Positions 42,360-50,739 of a stretch of 64,000 nucleotides of DNA are shown piece by piece. The translations under genes and the position numbers were made by a program. The first letter of the stretch is position 1, and each line of letters starts with the position of its first letter. Below the pieces are notes generated by a model. It made no database searches, was not told the DNA's origin, and worked only from the letters and a program-made list of their open reading frames with translations. Source of the stretch: Priestia megaterium (GTDB lineage: Bacteria; Bacillota; Bacilli; Bacillales; Bacillaceae_H); NCBI RefSeq assembly GCF_023824195.1, contig NZ_CP085442.1, forward strand, positions 1,774,001 through 1,838,000, given 5' to 3'.

Positions 42360-43514
42360 ATGAAAAATTTATATTTATCCTTATTAAAAACACGGAGCGT
42401 TATTATTGGTTTAATAACTGCAATTATATTTCAAATATTATTTAGCATTATCTGGATTACGGGATATGATCATGTTACTGATCGCATTGATCAATTTAAA
42501 ATTATTATTGTAAATGAAGACTCTAAAATAGGAGCACAAGTAGCAAATAATTTAGAAGAAAACTTAAAATTTAAAATTACTCAGTCTTCAGTCTTAAAAA
42601 GTGCAATGGATAAGCTAGATGATCGTAAAGTTCAAATGGTAATCTATATACCAGAAGATTTTAGTTCTACGCTTCAAAATAATGAAAAAAAGGCGAAAAT
42701 CATTTACTCTTTAAATGAATCAAATCCAAGTATGTTAAAAAGTGTAATGCAAACAGTTGAGAAAAAAGTAACTAGTACGATTAATAAGGAATCGGTGAAG
42801 TCAGGCTTACAATTTACTTTTGAGCAAATGCATGTACCTTCTAATCAAGCTATTGGATTGTCTCAAGGACTATCAGAACGTATACATCCCGTTGTTAACA
42901 ATATTAATAAAGTTTCAAATTTTTCAAGATTGATGGTTCCTATGATGTTAGTAATGGCATCCTTTACGGGTTCAATGCTATTTATTATGGAAATGAACAA
43001 AGCTGCTAAAGCTTTCAAGACTTTATACAATCGTTGGCAAAGGTTTGGGGCAAGAGTTCTTTTAATTATTACGGCTACCATCCTGATTTCTACCATTGGA
43101 TCCATTATGGTTTATGTAATGGGCGTACATTCTCATCAAGGGTTTATAACAATGTGGTATTTTCAAATGATATATGTATTAACATTCCTATTCCTTGCCC
43201 AGGTTCCATTTTTTATTGTGGGTGATGCAGGTGGATGGGTAAATATTGCTATGTTATCTATTCAACTGTTATCATCTGGTTCAACTATACCAAGGGAGTT
43301 ATTGTCAAATTTTTACCAAAATGTAAGTAACTTTCTACCAGCGACTTATGCAGTTGACGGAATCATGAAACTGGTTACTGGAGGTCCATCCATTTCTCAT
43401 GAGATAATTATGCTTTTTAGAATTTTAATGGGAATTATCGTCATTACATTAATACTAGTGGCTCTACAATGGGAAAATAAAAAAGAAAAAAGTTCAAACT
43501 TAACAAATATATAA
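42360..43514 (+). CDS. YhgE/Pip-like ABC-2 type membrane protein
   Basis: This 384-residue membrane protein has one N-terminal span (SVIIGLITAIIFQILFSIIW), an extracytoplasmic region of about 150 residues (FKIIIVNEDSKIGAQVANNL onward), and five C-terminal spans, the layout of ABC-2 permeases of the YhgE/phage-infection-protein group (DUF3533). The terminal PATYAVDGIMKLVTGG motif is typical. AAGGGGAATTACTGAA precedes the ATG. No ATPase gene is present. Role unknown: related proteins act in export or as phage receptors. Confidence 0.78.
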   Translation: MKNLYLSLLKTRSVIIGLITAIIFQILFSIIWITGYDHVTDRIDQFKIIIVNEDSKIGAQVANNLEENLKFKITQSSVLKSAMDKLDDRKVQMVIYIPEDFSSTLQNNEKKAKIIYSLNESNPSMLKSVMQTVEKKVTSTINKESVKSGLQFTFEQMHVPSNQAIGLSQGLSERIHPVVNNINKVSNFSRLMVPMMLVMASFTGSMLFIMEMNKAAKAFKTLYNRWQRFGARVLLIITATILISTIGSIMVYVMGVHSHQGFITMWYFQMIYVLTFLFLAQVPFFIVGDAGGWVNIAMLSIQLLSSGSTIPRELLSNFYQNVSNFLPATYAVDGIMKLVTGGPSISHEIIMLFRILMGIIVITLILVALQWENKKEKSSNLTNI

Positions 43515-43571
43515 AAATGGCTTTTATAAACTTTTAAAAACGGAAAAATATCAAAAAAAGAGGTAAAAACA

Positions 43572-43745
43572 ATGAACATCCAAGTTGAACAAACTAATTT
43601 CCATCGTGAAAAACTTGGAGTACTTGGAGTACTTGGAGTACTTGGAGTACTTGGAGTTATCGAACTTTCGGGAAGAGTGGTTATGCGGAGACCTGGACTG
43701 CAAGCACCTCCAGGCATAATCGGGGTAAATTCTATACTAAATTAA
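43572..43745 (+). CDS. 57-residue ORF with a Leu-Gly-Val tandem repeat
   Basis: ATG 43572, with AGAGG 8 bases before it, opens a frame of MNIQVEQTNFHREK, five LGV units, then IELSGRVVMRRPGLQAPPGI and IGVNSILN. The repeat is encoded by five copies of the 9-base unit CTTGGAGTA. Nothing identifies a family. Unit number could change by slippage without breaking the frame. It may be a remnant rather than a working gene. Confidence 0.45.
   Translation: MNIQVEQTNFHREKLGVLGVLGVLGVLGVIELSGRVVMRRPGLQAPPGIIGVNSILN
43614..43658 (+). repeat. 9-bp tandem repeat, five units
   Basis: CTTGGAGTA repeated at 43614, 43623, 43632 and 43641, with a last unit CTTGGAGTT at 43650. The first four units are identical. 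Confidence 0.95.
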
Positions 43746-43820
43746 CCACCGCGTAGTCAAGAGTGAACTATGCTTAAGCGAATAACTGATTTAAAAATAA
43801 TAGTAGAGGTGGGTTACAAG

Positions 43821-44603
43821 ATGAGCAAAACTGTACTTATTACTGGAGCGTCGGGCGGAATTGGCAAAGAGTTGGCGAATCGTTTCGTCAAGGATGGATA
43901 CCATATGGTGCTGGTAGCGCGAAGTGAGGGCAAACTTGCGGAACTTGCAAAGGAATATCGGGAAGGATACGGTGTGCAAGTGACGGTCTATGCCAAGGAT
44001 ATCTCGTTACCTGGCGTGGCAGAAGAAATTGCCTCGGATCTTAAGAAGAAAGGTATTACTGTCGACTATCTCGTCAATAATGCGGGATTTGGTTTGTATG
44101 GGGAATTTTTGGAGACGCAGTTGGAACAAGAAATGAATATGATTGATGTCAATATCAAGGCTTTAACTATTATGACGAAGTTGTTCTTGCCAGATATGGT
44201 TAAACGAAGCCGAGGGGGTGTGATGAATGTGGCTTCGGTAGGAGCTTTTTATCCGGGACCTCTAATGTCAGTTTACTTCGCGACGAAGGCGTACGTGCTT
44301 TCGTTCACCGAAGCTCTGGAGAACGAACTAAGTGGCACAGGCGTTACTGTGACAGCACTTTGTCCGGGTCCGACAGCAACCGGCTTTATTGGTCGTGCGG
44401 AATTGGGATCTTCGAAGCTATACAAAAGTGGCGTCATGGGGGTCGGGGAGGTGGCGGACGAAGCGTATCGCGATTTCTTACGCGGAAAGACGTTAATTAT
44501 TCCAGGAGCTGTCCATCGGTTCGTAACATCTCTGCCGAGGTTGCTACCTCGCAAGGTGATGGCTCGTTCGATTAGAGAACGTACAGCGCGAGTCGAGCGA
44601 TGA
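43821..44603 (+). CDS. SDR-family dehydrogenase (DltE/YqjQ-like)
   Basis: This classical short-chain dehydrogenase has 260 residues, with TGASGGIG (8-15), NNAGFGLYG, and catalytic Ser139, Tyr152 and Lys156 (YFATK). The tail VHRFVTSLPRLLPRKVMARS is a feature of the YqjQ/DltE-like group acting on hydrophobic carbonyls or alcohols. ATG at 43821 follows AGAGGTGGG; the longer frame to 43770 has no ribosome site. Base use is richer in G+C (about 50% in a 60-base sample) than its neighbours, which suggests acquisition. Confidence 0.88.
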   Translation: MSKTVLITGASGGIGKELANRFVKDGYHMVLVARSEGKLAELAKEYREGYGVQVTVYAKDISLPGVAEEIASDLKKKGITVDYLVNNAGFGLYGEFLETQLEQEMNMIDVNIKALTIMTKLFLPDMVKRSRGGVMNVASVGAFYPGPLMSVYFATKAYVLSFTEALENELSGTGVTVTALCPGPTATGFIGRAELGSSKLYKSGVMGVGEVADEAYRDFLRGKTLIIPGAVHRFVTSLPRLLPRKVMARSIRERTARVER

Positions 44604-44925
44604 GCAAATGAGGGTGCTAAAAAAACTAGCCACGGTCCTTCCTCGAATTATGTATAGAATGGCACGGTTTATCTAGGCTAGGTTATTCGCTGCATTCTCT
44701 TGACACCACCTCAAGGAGACGAAGTCCAAACTTGTAGATAATCTTACAAAAGCAATGTTAGAAGCTTCGGGTGCATGGGGTAGGCGATAACCATTATTAT
44801 CAGAGAAAACAATATTCATAACGTAGGAGTAGGTACAAAACTCCTTATCGAGGCAATGCCAGCAATACTTGCAAGTAGAGATTGAATTGTATGTAAAAAA
44901 GAAGGTTAGAGGAGGAGTGTTTTTG
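44604..44925. other. Intergenic stretch with traces of coding sequence
   Basis: Short open pieces such as MRVLKKLATVLPRIMYRMAR (44610 on), which resembles the tail of a related SDR, and NVGVGTKLLIEAMPAILASR near 44820-44885 suggest decayed genes. None is complete. A ribosome site for fabF closes the stretch. Confidence 0.35.
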
Positions 44926-46161
44926 ATGTCACGAAGAGTTGTAGTCACAGGATATGGAGTCGTTTCACCGTTAGGGAATACGGTTCAAGCGTTCTGGGAG
45001 AATATTAAAGAAGGTAAGTCAGGTATCAAAAAAATTAAGTCTGATGACTTTAATAATATTAACACCCAAATTGCAGGTTATATTACCGACTTTGATGGAG
45101 AGCAATATCTCGATAAAAAAGAATTAGGAAAATATGACTTATTCGCACAATATGCTGTTGCTGCTGCTCAACAAGCTTTAGAACAGGCGAATCTAGATTT
45201 ACAAAGTTTGAATAAGGAGCGATTAGGGGTCTATATTGGTTCCGGTATTGGGGGAATTAATACTTCATTAGATAATCATAAGGCTTTAATTGAAAGAGGA
45301 CCAAGAAAAGTTTCTCCATTTATGGTTCCTATGATGATTAGTAATATGGCCTCGGGAATTATTTCTATAAAAACGGGTTTTAAGGGACCTAGCTTTTCAC
45401 CTGTTTCTGCTTGTGCAACAGGAAATCAAGCAATTGGTGAGGCTTTTCTAAATATTCGACATGGATATTCCGATGGCATATTAGCTGGAGGGGCTGAGGC
45501 TCCTATTAACCCACTGGCTTTTGCTGGGTTCTCAAGAATGAGAGCAATGTCCACTTTTAATGATTTTCCAGAAAAGGCAAGTCGCCCATTTGACAGAGGT
45601 CGTGATGGCTTTGTCATGTCTGAAGGAGCAGGTGTTTTATTCTTGGAAGAGTATGAACACGCAAGAGAACGAGGAGCAACAATTTTAGGAGAAATCGTAG
45701 GCTATGGTTCCACAACAGATGCCTATCATATAACTTCCCCTGATTATACCGGAGCTGCAAATGCCATGAGATTGGCTTTAGACATGGGGAATATAAAATC
45801 CACTGAAGTGGATTATATAAATGCGCATGGGACAAGCACCCCTGAAGGAGATAAATCAGAGACTAAAGCGATTAAAAGTGTTTTTGGTGCTCATGCTTAT
45901 AACTTAAAGGTAAGTTCCACGAAATCAATGACTGGACATCTTTTTGGGGCAGCTGGTGGGATTGAGGCTGTAATAACCCTCAGAAGTATTATGGAAGATA
46001 TAGTTCCTCCTACTATTAATTATGAAACACCGGATGAGGATTGTGATTTAGATTATTCGCCAAATCATGCAACTAAGACAAAGATAAACTATGCTATTTC
46101 TAATGGTTTTGGTTTTGGCGGACATAATGCTGTGTTGCTATTTAAAAAATTGTCGATATAG
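44926..46161 (+). CDS. Beta-ketoacyl-ACP synthase II (FabF-like)
   Basis: This condensing enzyme of fatty acid elongation has 411 residues, the normal length. The catalytic triad is intact: Cys163 in VSACATGNQAIGEAF, His in HGTSTPEGD, and His in STKSMTGHLFGAAGGIE. The C-terminal NGFGFGGHNAVLLFKK is also typical. AGAGGAGGAG lies about 10 bases before ATG 44926. It stands alone here rather than with fabH or acpP, so it may be a second copy. The facing MaoC-type gene across one terminator hints at a shared acyl metabolism. Confidence 0.93.
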   Translation: MSRRVVVTGYGVVSPLGNTVQAFWENIKEGKSGIKKIKSDDFNNINTQIAGYITDFDGEQYLDKKELGKYDLFAQYAVAAAQQALEQANLDLQSLNKERLGVYIGSGIGGINTSLDNHKALIERGPRKVSPFMVPMMISNMASGIISIKTGFKGPSFSPVSACATGNQAIGEAFLNIRHGYSDGILAGGAEAPINPLAFAGFSRMRAMSTFNDFPEKASRPFDRGRDGFVMSEGAGVLFLEEYEHARERGATILGEIVGYGSTTDAYHITSPDYTGAANAMRLALDMGNIKSTEVDYINAHGTSTPEGDKSETKAIKSVFGAHAYNLKVSSTKSMTGHLFGAAGGIEAVITLRSIMEDIVPPTINYETPDEDCDLDYSPNHATKTKINYAISNGFGFGGHNAVLLFKKLSI

Positions 46162-46245
46162 ATAAAAATGTAGTAAAAGGACTAATTGATAGGTTAAATA
46201 TTATTTTAACGTTTAATCCTTAACTATCTCGGGATTTATTCAAAT

Positions 46246-46280
46246 AAAAGGAGCAGTACATTAACAATACTGCTCCTTTT
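46246..46280. terminator. Bidirectional terminator between convergent fabF and maoC-like genes
   Basis: AAAAGGAGCAGTA / TACTGCTCCTTTT, a perfect 13-bp stem with A/T tails on both sides. Confidence 0.9.
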
Positions 46281-46333
46281 GATTTAACTTATTGTCGACA
46301 AAGTTTTTGGATTTCTTCTTTTTCAATAAGAAC

Positions 46334-46756
46334 TTATCTTTTAATCAGTACCGACAACTCACCTTCAAATACTTTTTGCTCTTTATTATAAGTAGATAAT
46401 AAGACAGTAAGGATTCCCGTTTCACTTTTTTTCGTTTTTTTATCAATAACTTTGACAATAGTATGCAATTCATCGCCTGGATAAACGGGTTTTATAAATT
46501 TAATATTATTCATCTCTGTTCCAGCAATAACATCTTCCTCGTACATACCTTGTTCAATCCAAAGCTTAAATGAAAGCGCCATTGTATGTATTCCAGAAGC
46601 AATAATTCCATTAAATCTCCCTTGTTTCGCTTTTTCTTCATCTAAATGCATATATTGAGGGTCAAATTCCTTTGCAAATCTCATAATATCTTCTTTTGTT
46701 AATTTAAGGGACTTAGTTTCAAATACTTGTCCAATTGTAAACTCATCTAGCTTCAT
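46334..46756 (-). CDS. MaoC-like hotdog dehydratase
   Basis: This is a single-hotdog (R)-specific enoyl-CoA hydratase-like protein of 140 residues. The hydratase motif is FAKEFDPQYMHLDEEKAKQG with Asp and His catalytic, then IIASGIHTMALSFKLW and the strand FIKPVYPGDELHTIVKVIDK. AAGAGGTG lies before the ATG. It might hydrate crotonyl-type thioesters of a fatty acid or polyester pathway. No phaC or phaJ neighbour is seen; the convergent gene is fabF-like. Confidence 0.88.
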   Translation of the reverse strand: MKLDEFTIGQVFETKSLKLTKEDIMRFAKEFDPQYMHLDEEKAKQGRFNGIIASGIHTMALSFKLWIEQGMYEEDVIAGTEMNNIKFIKPVYPGDELHTIVKVIDKKTKKSETGILTVLLSTYNKEQKVFEGELSVLIKR

Positions 46757-46872
46757 TGATACACCTCTTATTTAAAAATCAATTGTTGTACCTGTCAATA
46801 TTAGTGTAGTATTACTTCCTTAGCAAGTTGAAAGAAAGATGAGCGATTTAAATACTCTATTATAATTCAAGG

Positions 46873-46894
46873 AGTATAACAAAGCATTAAAATA
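46873..46894. repeat. Dispersed repeat C, copy 1
   Basis: AGTATAACAAAGCATTAAAA then TA: identical over 22 bases to 53221-53242. Copies B2 and A3 follow within 175 bases. Confidence 0.8.
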
Positions 46895-46903
46895 ATTTCA
46901 TTA

Positions 46904-46957
46904 GCTCAAAGAAAACCCTTAACTTTATTTCTTTAACGTTTAAAACAGAATCGAATA
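46904..46957. repeat. Dispersed repeat B, copy 2
   Basis: Begins GCTCAAAGAAAACCC and ends AACAGAATCGAATA. It matches 35851-35903 and 53331-53386. Confidence 0.75.
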
Positions 46958-46962
46958 GAAAA

Positions 46963-46987
46963 AAGAGAAGGGCTTGCCCTTCTCTTT
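46963..46987 (-). terminator. Hairpin inserted between repeats B and A
   Basis: AAGAGAAGGGC / GCCCTTCTCTT stem with T-rich minus-strand tail. It probably ends transcription of the minus-strand gene at 47108. Confidence 0.75.
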
Positions 46988-47044
46988 CTTACTGAAGACA
47001 GTCGTTTTTTCTGATTTTTAGGGTATATATCTAATACAAAATTA

Positions 47045-47071
47045 GTTAACATAAAACGTATTATCGGAAAT
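47045..47071 (+). repeat. Dispersed repeat A, copy 3
   Basis: Begins GTTAACATAAAACGT and ends TTATCGGAAAT. It differs from copy 1 at one base of 27. It lies 37 bases from the 3' end of the minus-strand gene at 47108. Confidence 0.85.
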
Positions 47072-47107
47072 AATTTTTTTGTAGTAAAAGAAGCTTATTT
47101 TGTAAAA

Positions 47108-47581
47108 TTAATCCCAGAAGTTGAACATAACTTCCCCAACAGTCTTTGGTTTCCAATAAAAGATTTGCTCTAATTCACTGTTGTCCAGGTTATGTTTATT
47201 TTCTAAGCTTACTTTTCCTTTGCTTCTTCTTATATCTAAAGGTTCATTAAGTTCTTCTTTACTTAAAACTTTATAGAATGGCATAAAATCCTTTGATAAG
47301 ACAGGAACATCAATAAAATTGATATGTTGAAATTCAACAGTAGAAGCAAGAGCTAGAAAAGGATAATATGCATTGAGTAACACATAGATCTCTCGGTTAA
47401 AAACATCCACTTTTACCTTTGAAAAATTACTTGCTAAATTTGCCTCATCAATCTTTAGTATTTTCCCTTGATTTTTTCTAACCAAATTGAAGCATATACT
47501 TTTAAAATGATTTTTATCTATTTCATTCGGTTTATTATCTATTGAACTATAAAAACCAGTTACTCCATTAGGGAGATTCAT
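47108..47581 (-). CDS. Hypothetical protein
   Basis: The 157-residue soluble protein is not recognised. The ATG at 47581 follows AGGAG by 9 bases; the longer frame to 47656 is not needed. It has a DEANLASNFSKVKVDVFNRE block and ends ELEQIFYWKPKTVGEVMFNF then WD. It is of the size and lone setting often seen with immunity-like or cassette-borne genes, but no function is evident. Repeat A copy 3 lies just past its 3' end. Confidence 0.65.
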   Translation of the reverse strand: MNLPNGVTGFYSSIDNKPNEIDKNHFKSICFNLVRKNQGKILKIDEANLASNFSKVKVDVFNREIYVLLNAYYPFLALASTVEFQHINFIDVPVLSKDFMPFYKVLSKEELNEPLDIRRSKGKVSLENKHNLDNSELEQIFYWKPKTVGEVMFNFWD

Positions 47582-47760
47582 TAAGTGAATAACTCCTTTC
47601 AAAATGCTTAGATACGTGTATTTTATATGTATAAAGCGTTTAATTCTAGTTACCATAATGTGCTTTATAGCTATTAATTGTTAACAAACTAAAAAGGTTA
47701 TCAATACTTAAAAATGAATACATAGGTTAACTATAAAAAATTAATATATGAGGTGAGTAT

Positions 47761-48465
47761 ATGGCTACCTTTGTCCTTTGTGATGGAGCTTTTGGTGGAG
47801 CCTGGGCATGGAGGGAAGTTGAAAAAGAACTAACAAAACAAGGAAACGCAGTTTTTGCCTTGACCTTAACCGGATTAGGCGATCGAAATCATCTTTTAAC
47901 ACCTGATATTAACTTAGAAACATATATTACTGACGTAGTAAACACCATACTCTTTGAGAATTTAAACAACATCTACTTAGTAGGACACAGCTACGGTGGT
48001 GGTATCATTATTGGTGCTGCAGATCAATTACTACATCGTATTTCCAAACTAATCTTTTTTGACGCTCTAATACTTGAAGATAATCAATCAATTAATGATC
48101 TATACTCAGAATCATTCGTAAAACAAACAAAAGAGATTGTTCAATCAAAAGGAGAAGGGTTCAAACTTCCAAAATCTGATAGTGGACCAATCTATAATAC
48201 GGATCATCCCTTTAAAACATTTGAACAAAAGATTAAATTAATGAATAAAGCAGAACTGAGACAAATTCCGCGTGCATTTATTAACTGCACCCAAAAAAGT
48301 AGTCATCCTGTTCTGGAACCCATCAATCAATTTGCTGAGAGAGCTAAACAAGAAAACTGGGAATACGTTGAAATTTCTGCCGGACATAATGCACATTGGG
48401 AAAAACCTGTGGAATTAGCTAAAATATTTATAAATTTGACTGATAAGAACGACGTAACCAGTTGA
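47761..48465 (+). CDS. Alpha/beta hydrolase (EstC / hydroxynitrile-lyase-like)
   Basis: This is a 234-residue esterase-type enzyme with FVLCDGAFGGAWAWREVEKE at the oxyanion side, the nucleophile elbow GHSYGG with Ser near residue 79, and the catalytic His in SAGHNAHWEKPVELA. The overall pattern is that of plant methyl-esterase/hydroxynitrile-lyase-like and EstC proteins. ATG at 47761 follows TGAGGTGAG. The repeat A copy at 48461 overlaps its last codon and stop, so the repeat supplies the end of the gene. Confidence 0.85.
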   Translation: MATFVLCDGAFGGAWAWREVEKELTKQGNAVFALTLTGLGDRNHLLTPDINLETYITDVVNTILFENLNNIYLVGHSYGGGIIIGAADQLLHRISKLIFFDALILEDNQSINDLYSESFVKQTKEIVQSKGEGFKLPKSDSGPIYNTDHPFKTFEQKIKLMNKAELRQIPRAFINCTQKSSHPVLEPINQFAERAKQENWEYVEISAGHNAHWEKPVELAKIFINLTDKNDVTS

Positions 48466-48487
48466 CATAATCACTTTTACAGGAAGG
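48461..48487 (+). repeat. Dispersed repeat A, copy 4 (overlaps a stop codon)
   Basis: Begins GTTGACATAATCAC and ends TTTACAGGAAGG, a diverged copy. Its TGA at 48463-48465 is the stop codon of the hydrolase gene. Confidence 0.6.
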
Positions 48488-48521
48488 AATTATTTTAAGT
48501 ATTACTATATTTCAGGGAACA

Positions 48522-48554
48522 AAAAAACCAGCTATATAAAATAGCTGGTTTTTT
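48522..48554. terminator. Bidirectional terminator
   Basis: AAAAAACCAGCTAT / ATAGCTGGTTTTTT, perfect stem with a 5-base loop, between convergent genes. Confidence 0.92.
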
Positions 48555-48614
48555 CGGTTAATGAAAACCCTCTATAAGGGTATTATCATTATAACATAAA
48601 AATATAATCATAAA

Positions 48615-49598
48615 TTATTTATTTACCATTATTTTCTCAAGTTCATCTAACATTTGATTAGCTGCAATTACCCCACCAGCAGTGTTCCAAACTGCATCAC
48701 TAACCTTATGCACATTTCCAGTCTTAGAAACTTTTAAGTTTTTCCAAAGTGGATCCTTAGTCCATTCTTTTTCCATAGTTACACCTTCATTGTCACCTTT
48801 TGGAGCATATGTAAAGTAGAACATAACATCCCCGTCCATTTTAGGTATAACTTCTTTTCCAACATCTATAGCAAGGTTACCTAGTTTGCTATTATCTTTA
48901 AACATTTTTTCTTGCTCTGGAGTACGTTTAAATCCTAATTGTTTAAAAATTACTCCTGAGAAAGAATCGGTGTAGTAAATACGAGCTGTTCCTGGCATAA
49001 AGCGAACAACTGATACTTCTTGATTCACTTTATCACCAAGCTTTTCTTTAACATCATTAACATGTTGATCAAAGTCAGCTAATACTCTCTTTCCTTTTTC
49101 TTCTTTGTTTACAGCCTTAGCATATAGCTCAAAGTTTTCTTTCCAATCTCCTCTTAATGTCTCCGAGAATACGGTTGGTGCAATTTGACTTAATTGATCA
49201 TAAACAGCTTCTTGACGCATTTTATTCCCGATAATTAAATCTGGTTTCAATGCTGCAATCTTTTCAATGCTAACTTCACTTTCAGTACCGACAACTTGAA
49301 CACCTTTCATATCATCCTTAATATGGTCATACCAAGGATCACCTAACCAAGATTGCACGGCCCCGACAGGTTTAATACCCATTGCTAGCAAGGCTTCTGT
49401 TCCTTCATTTGTTAAAACCACAACACGCTTAGGTGTTTTAGGGATCTCTGTTTTTCCCATTGCATGCTTGATTGTGTAAGTTTGCTCTTTCTTTGAACTT
49501 GACTCTTCTTTTGAAGCTCCATTACTGCCACAAGCAGCCATGAAAACTAAAAAGAGAGCAGTTAACAAGGCAAGTACAACTTTTGAATATGTACGCAT
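48615..49598 (-). CDS. Iron-siderophore ABC transporter binding lipoprotein
   Basis: This is a class III (FecB/FhuD-like) substrate-binding protein of 327 residues, bound to the membrane by a lipid at Cys23 (FMAAC lipobox). Family blocks: PKRVVVLTNEGTEALLAMGI, IEKIAALKPDLIIGNKMRQE, and the C-terminal AGGVIAANQMLDELEKIMVN. GGGGGAT precedes the ATG and a Fur box lies just upstream. No permease or ATPase gene is adjacent, so it must use another transporter. The ligand is probably a ferric siderophore, type not assigned. Confidence 0.92.
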   Translation of the reverse strand: MRTYSKVVLALLTALFLVFMAACGSNGASKEESSSKKEQTYTIKHAMGKTEIPKTPKRVVVLTNEGTEALLAMGIKPVGAVQSWLGDPWYDHIKDDMKGVQVVGTESEVSIEKIAALKPDLIIGNKMRQEAVYDQLSQIAPTVFSETLRGDWKENFELYAKAVNKEEKGKRVLADFDQHVNDVKEKLGDKVNQEVSVVRFMPGTARIYYTDSFSGVIFKQLGFKRTPEQEKMFKDNSKLGNLAIDVGKEVIPKMDGDVMFYFTYAPKGDNEGVTMEKEWTKDPLWKNLKVSKTGNVHKVSDAVWNTAGGVIAANQMLDELEKIMVNK

Positions 49599-49619
49599 AT
49601 TTTATCCCCCAGTAAATAT

Positions 49620-49639
49620 GATAATGATTTTCATTCTTA
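49620..49639. promoter_or_regulatory. Fur box of the siderophore-binding lipoprotein gene
   Basis: GATAATGATTTTCATTCTTA resembles the 19-bp Fur consensus (GATAATGATAATCATTATC) and lies 22 bases upstream of the start codon. Confidence 0.85.
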
Positions 49640-49862
49640 TTTATAATGCTACATTCACATATAAACTGTCAATAAGATTAGGAAATAATTTATATTTTTA
49701 ATAGAATTACTTATAGCTTGACGAAATTAATCAAGTAATTTCCTCTGTTTTCAAACTGTATATCGTATACATTTCTAGTTTGTATAAGGTCGCTTTTCGG
49801 AAGACACCATCAAAAAGAACGCTTATATGAATAAGAGGTTTGCAGAGAATTATAACCTTTAG

Positions 49863-49896
49863 GCAATAGTATTTATGTATTCATAAATACTATTGC
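49863..49896 (+). terminator. Perfect hairpin before the CxxH/CxxC gene
   Basis: GCAATAGTATTTATG / CATAAATACTATTGC, a perfect 15-bp stem with a 4-base loop. No gene ends directly upstream, so its use is unclear. Confidence 0.6.
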
Positions 49897-49945
49897 TTGT
49901 CTCATATATTTATATAAAATTCTAGAAGAAAAAGAGGTGGAAAAT

Positions 49946-50128
49946 GTGAAGCATATGCTGATGGTATGTAATCAACATGTGAAGGAGGGACTTATACGCC
50001 TTGAAATTCCCCATGTAAAGAAGATTCACTACTCTAAACATACCTGTTCTTTTTGTAATAAAAAGGCTGAAATAAAAATTTTTTATTCCATCCCTCAAAA
50101 ATATAGTAAAAACAATTTTATAGTATGA
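49946..50128 (+). CDS. CxxH/CxxC small metal-binding-type protein
   Basis: A 60-residue protein with CNQH near residue 8 and CSFC near residue 37, the spacing seen in the CxxH/CxxC protein family of Bacillus, probably a zinc knuckle. The GTG at 49946 follows AAGAGGTGG; a GTG three codons earlier is possible. Basic, no membrane segment. Function unknown in the family. Confidence 0.6.
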   Translation: MKHMLMVCNQHVKEGLIRLEIPHVKKIHYSKHTCSFCNKKAEIKIFYSIPQKYSKNNFIV

Positions 50129-50284
50129 GAAAAATAGTATGAGAAGCCTAAAACCCTGTGTGCTTTTAGCAAAAATAACGCCGCAATACTCAATTTACAT
50201 TTGTTGATCTATTACCAATATGTAGTGTTAAAAATTAAAGAGGGCTAATTAATATATCTTCTTTCTATACAGTAGTTCCATTCA

Positions 50285-50511
50285 TTTACTAATCAAACAG
50301 GTCCGGAGCAAATAAAAAGATTCAATTCAGAAGTCCAACAAGCAGCCACAGGTATATTTGCTTTTAAGAGAAAAGTGTAGGTTTAATCTTAACCTGTCAA
50401 CTACCAGGTACAAATAATTTTCCTCTTCTGGCTGATCATGTTTTTCGAGGAGCTGAAAGGCTCCTTCATATTATCGATATGTTTGAAGAGAGTCTTCAAG
50501 CACGTAAGTAG
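50285..50511 (+). pseudogene. Remnant of a DUF2935-type protein
   Basis: Two frames together give GPEQIKRFNSEVQQAATGIF, AFKRKV, then, after a shift near 50377, GLILTCQLPGTNNFPLLADH and VFRGAERLLHIIDMFEESLQ with a TAG at 50509. This is the C-terminal pattern of the DUF2935 helical-bundle family (FAFK-..-LILQCQLPG..PLL-DH). Most of the N-terminal domain is missing, so it is not functional. Confidence 0.6.
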
Positions 50512-50667
50512 TGTATTAGTGTCAAATTTTAAATTTCCTCTTTACGGCTCTTAATGACTTAAATTAAAGGGCTTCGAGTTTTAAGGAAGCCTTTTTTATT
50601 ACCTTTCTTGGAAAATACTATATTTTTTAAGAAGGCTGTCGGAGTTTTTACATATTTTTTATAAAAT

Positions 50668-50686
50668 GATAATGATATTCATTTTC
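50668..50686. promoter_or_regulatory. Fur box of the DoxX gene
   Basis: GATAATGATATTCATTTTC matches the 19-bp Fur consensus at 17 of 19 positions, 53 bases before the start codon. Confidence 0.85.
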
Positions 50687-50739
50687 AATCATGCTATTAT
50701 ATTTTAGTACTTATATTTTTATTTATTGGAGGAAACAAC

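Noticed and set aside
43614..43658. CRISPR-like array
   Set aside because: The units are 9 bases in direct tandem with no spacers; no cas genes occur anywhere in the window.
43397..43717. Minus-strand frame with a Thr-Pro-Ser repeat
   Set aside because: It is only the reverse reading of the 9-bp tandem repeat and of the YhgE-like gene end; no ribosome site.
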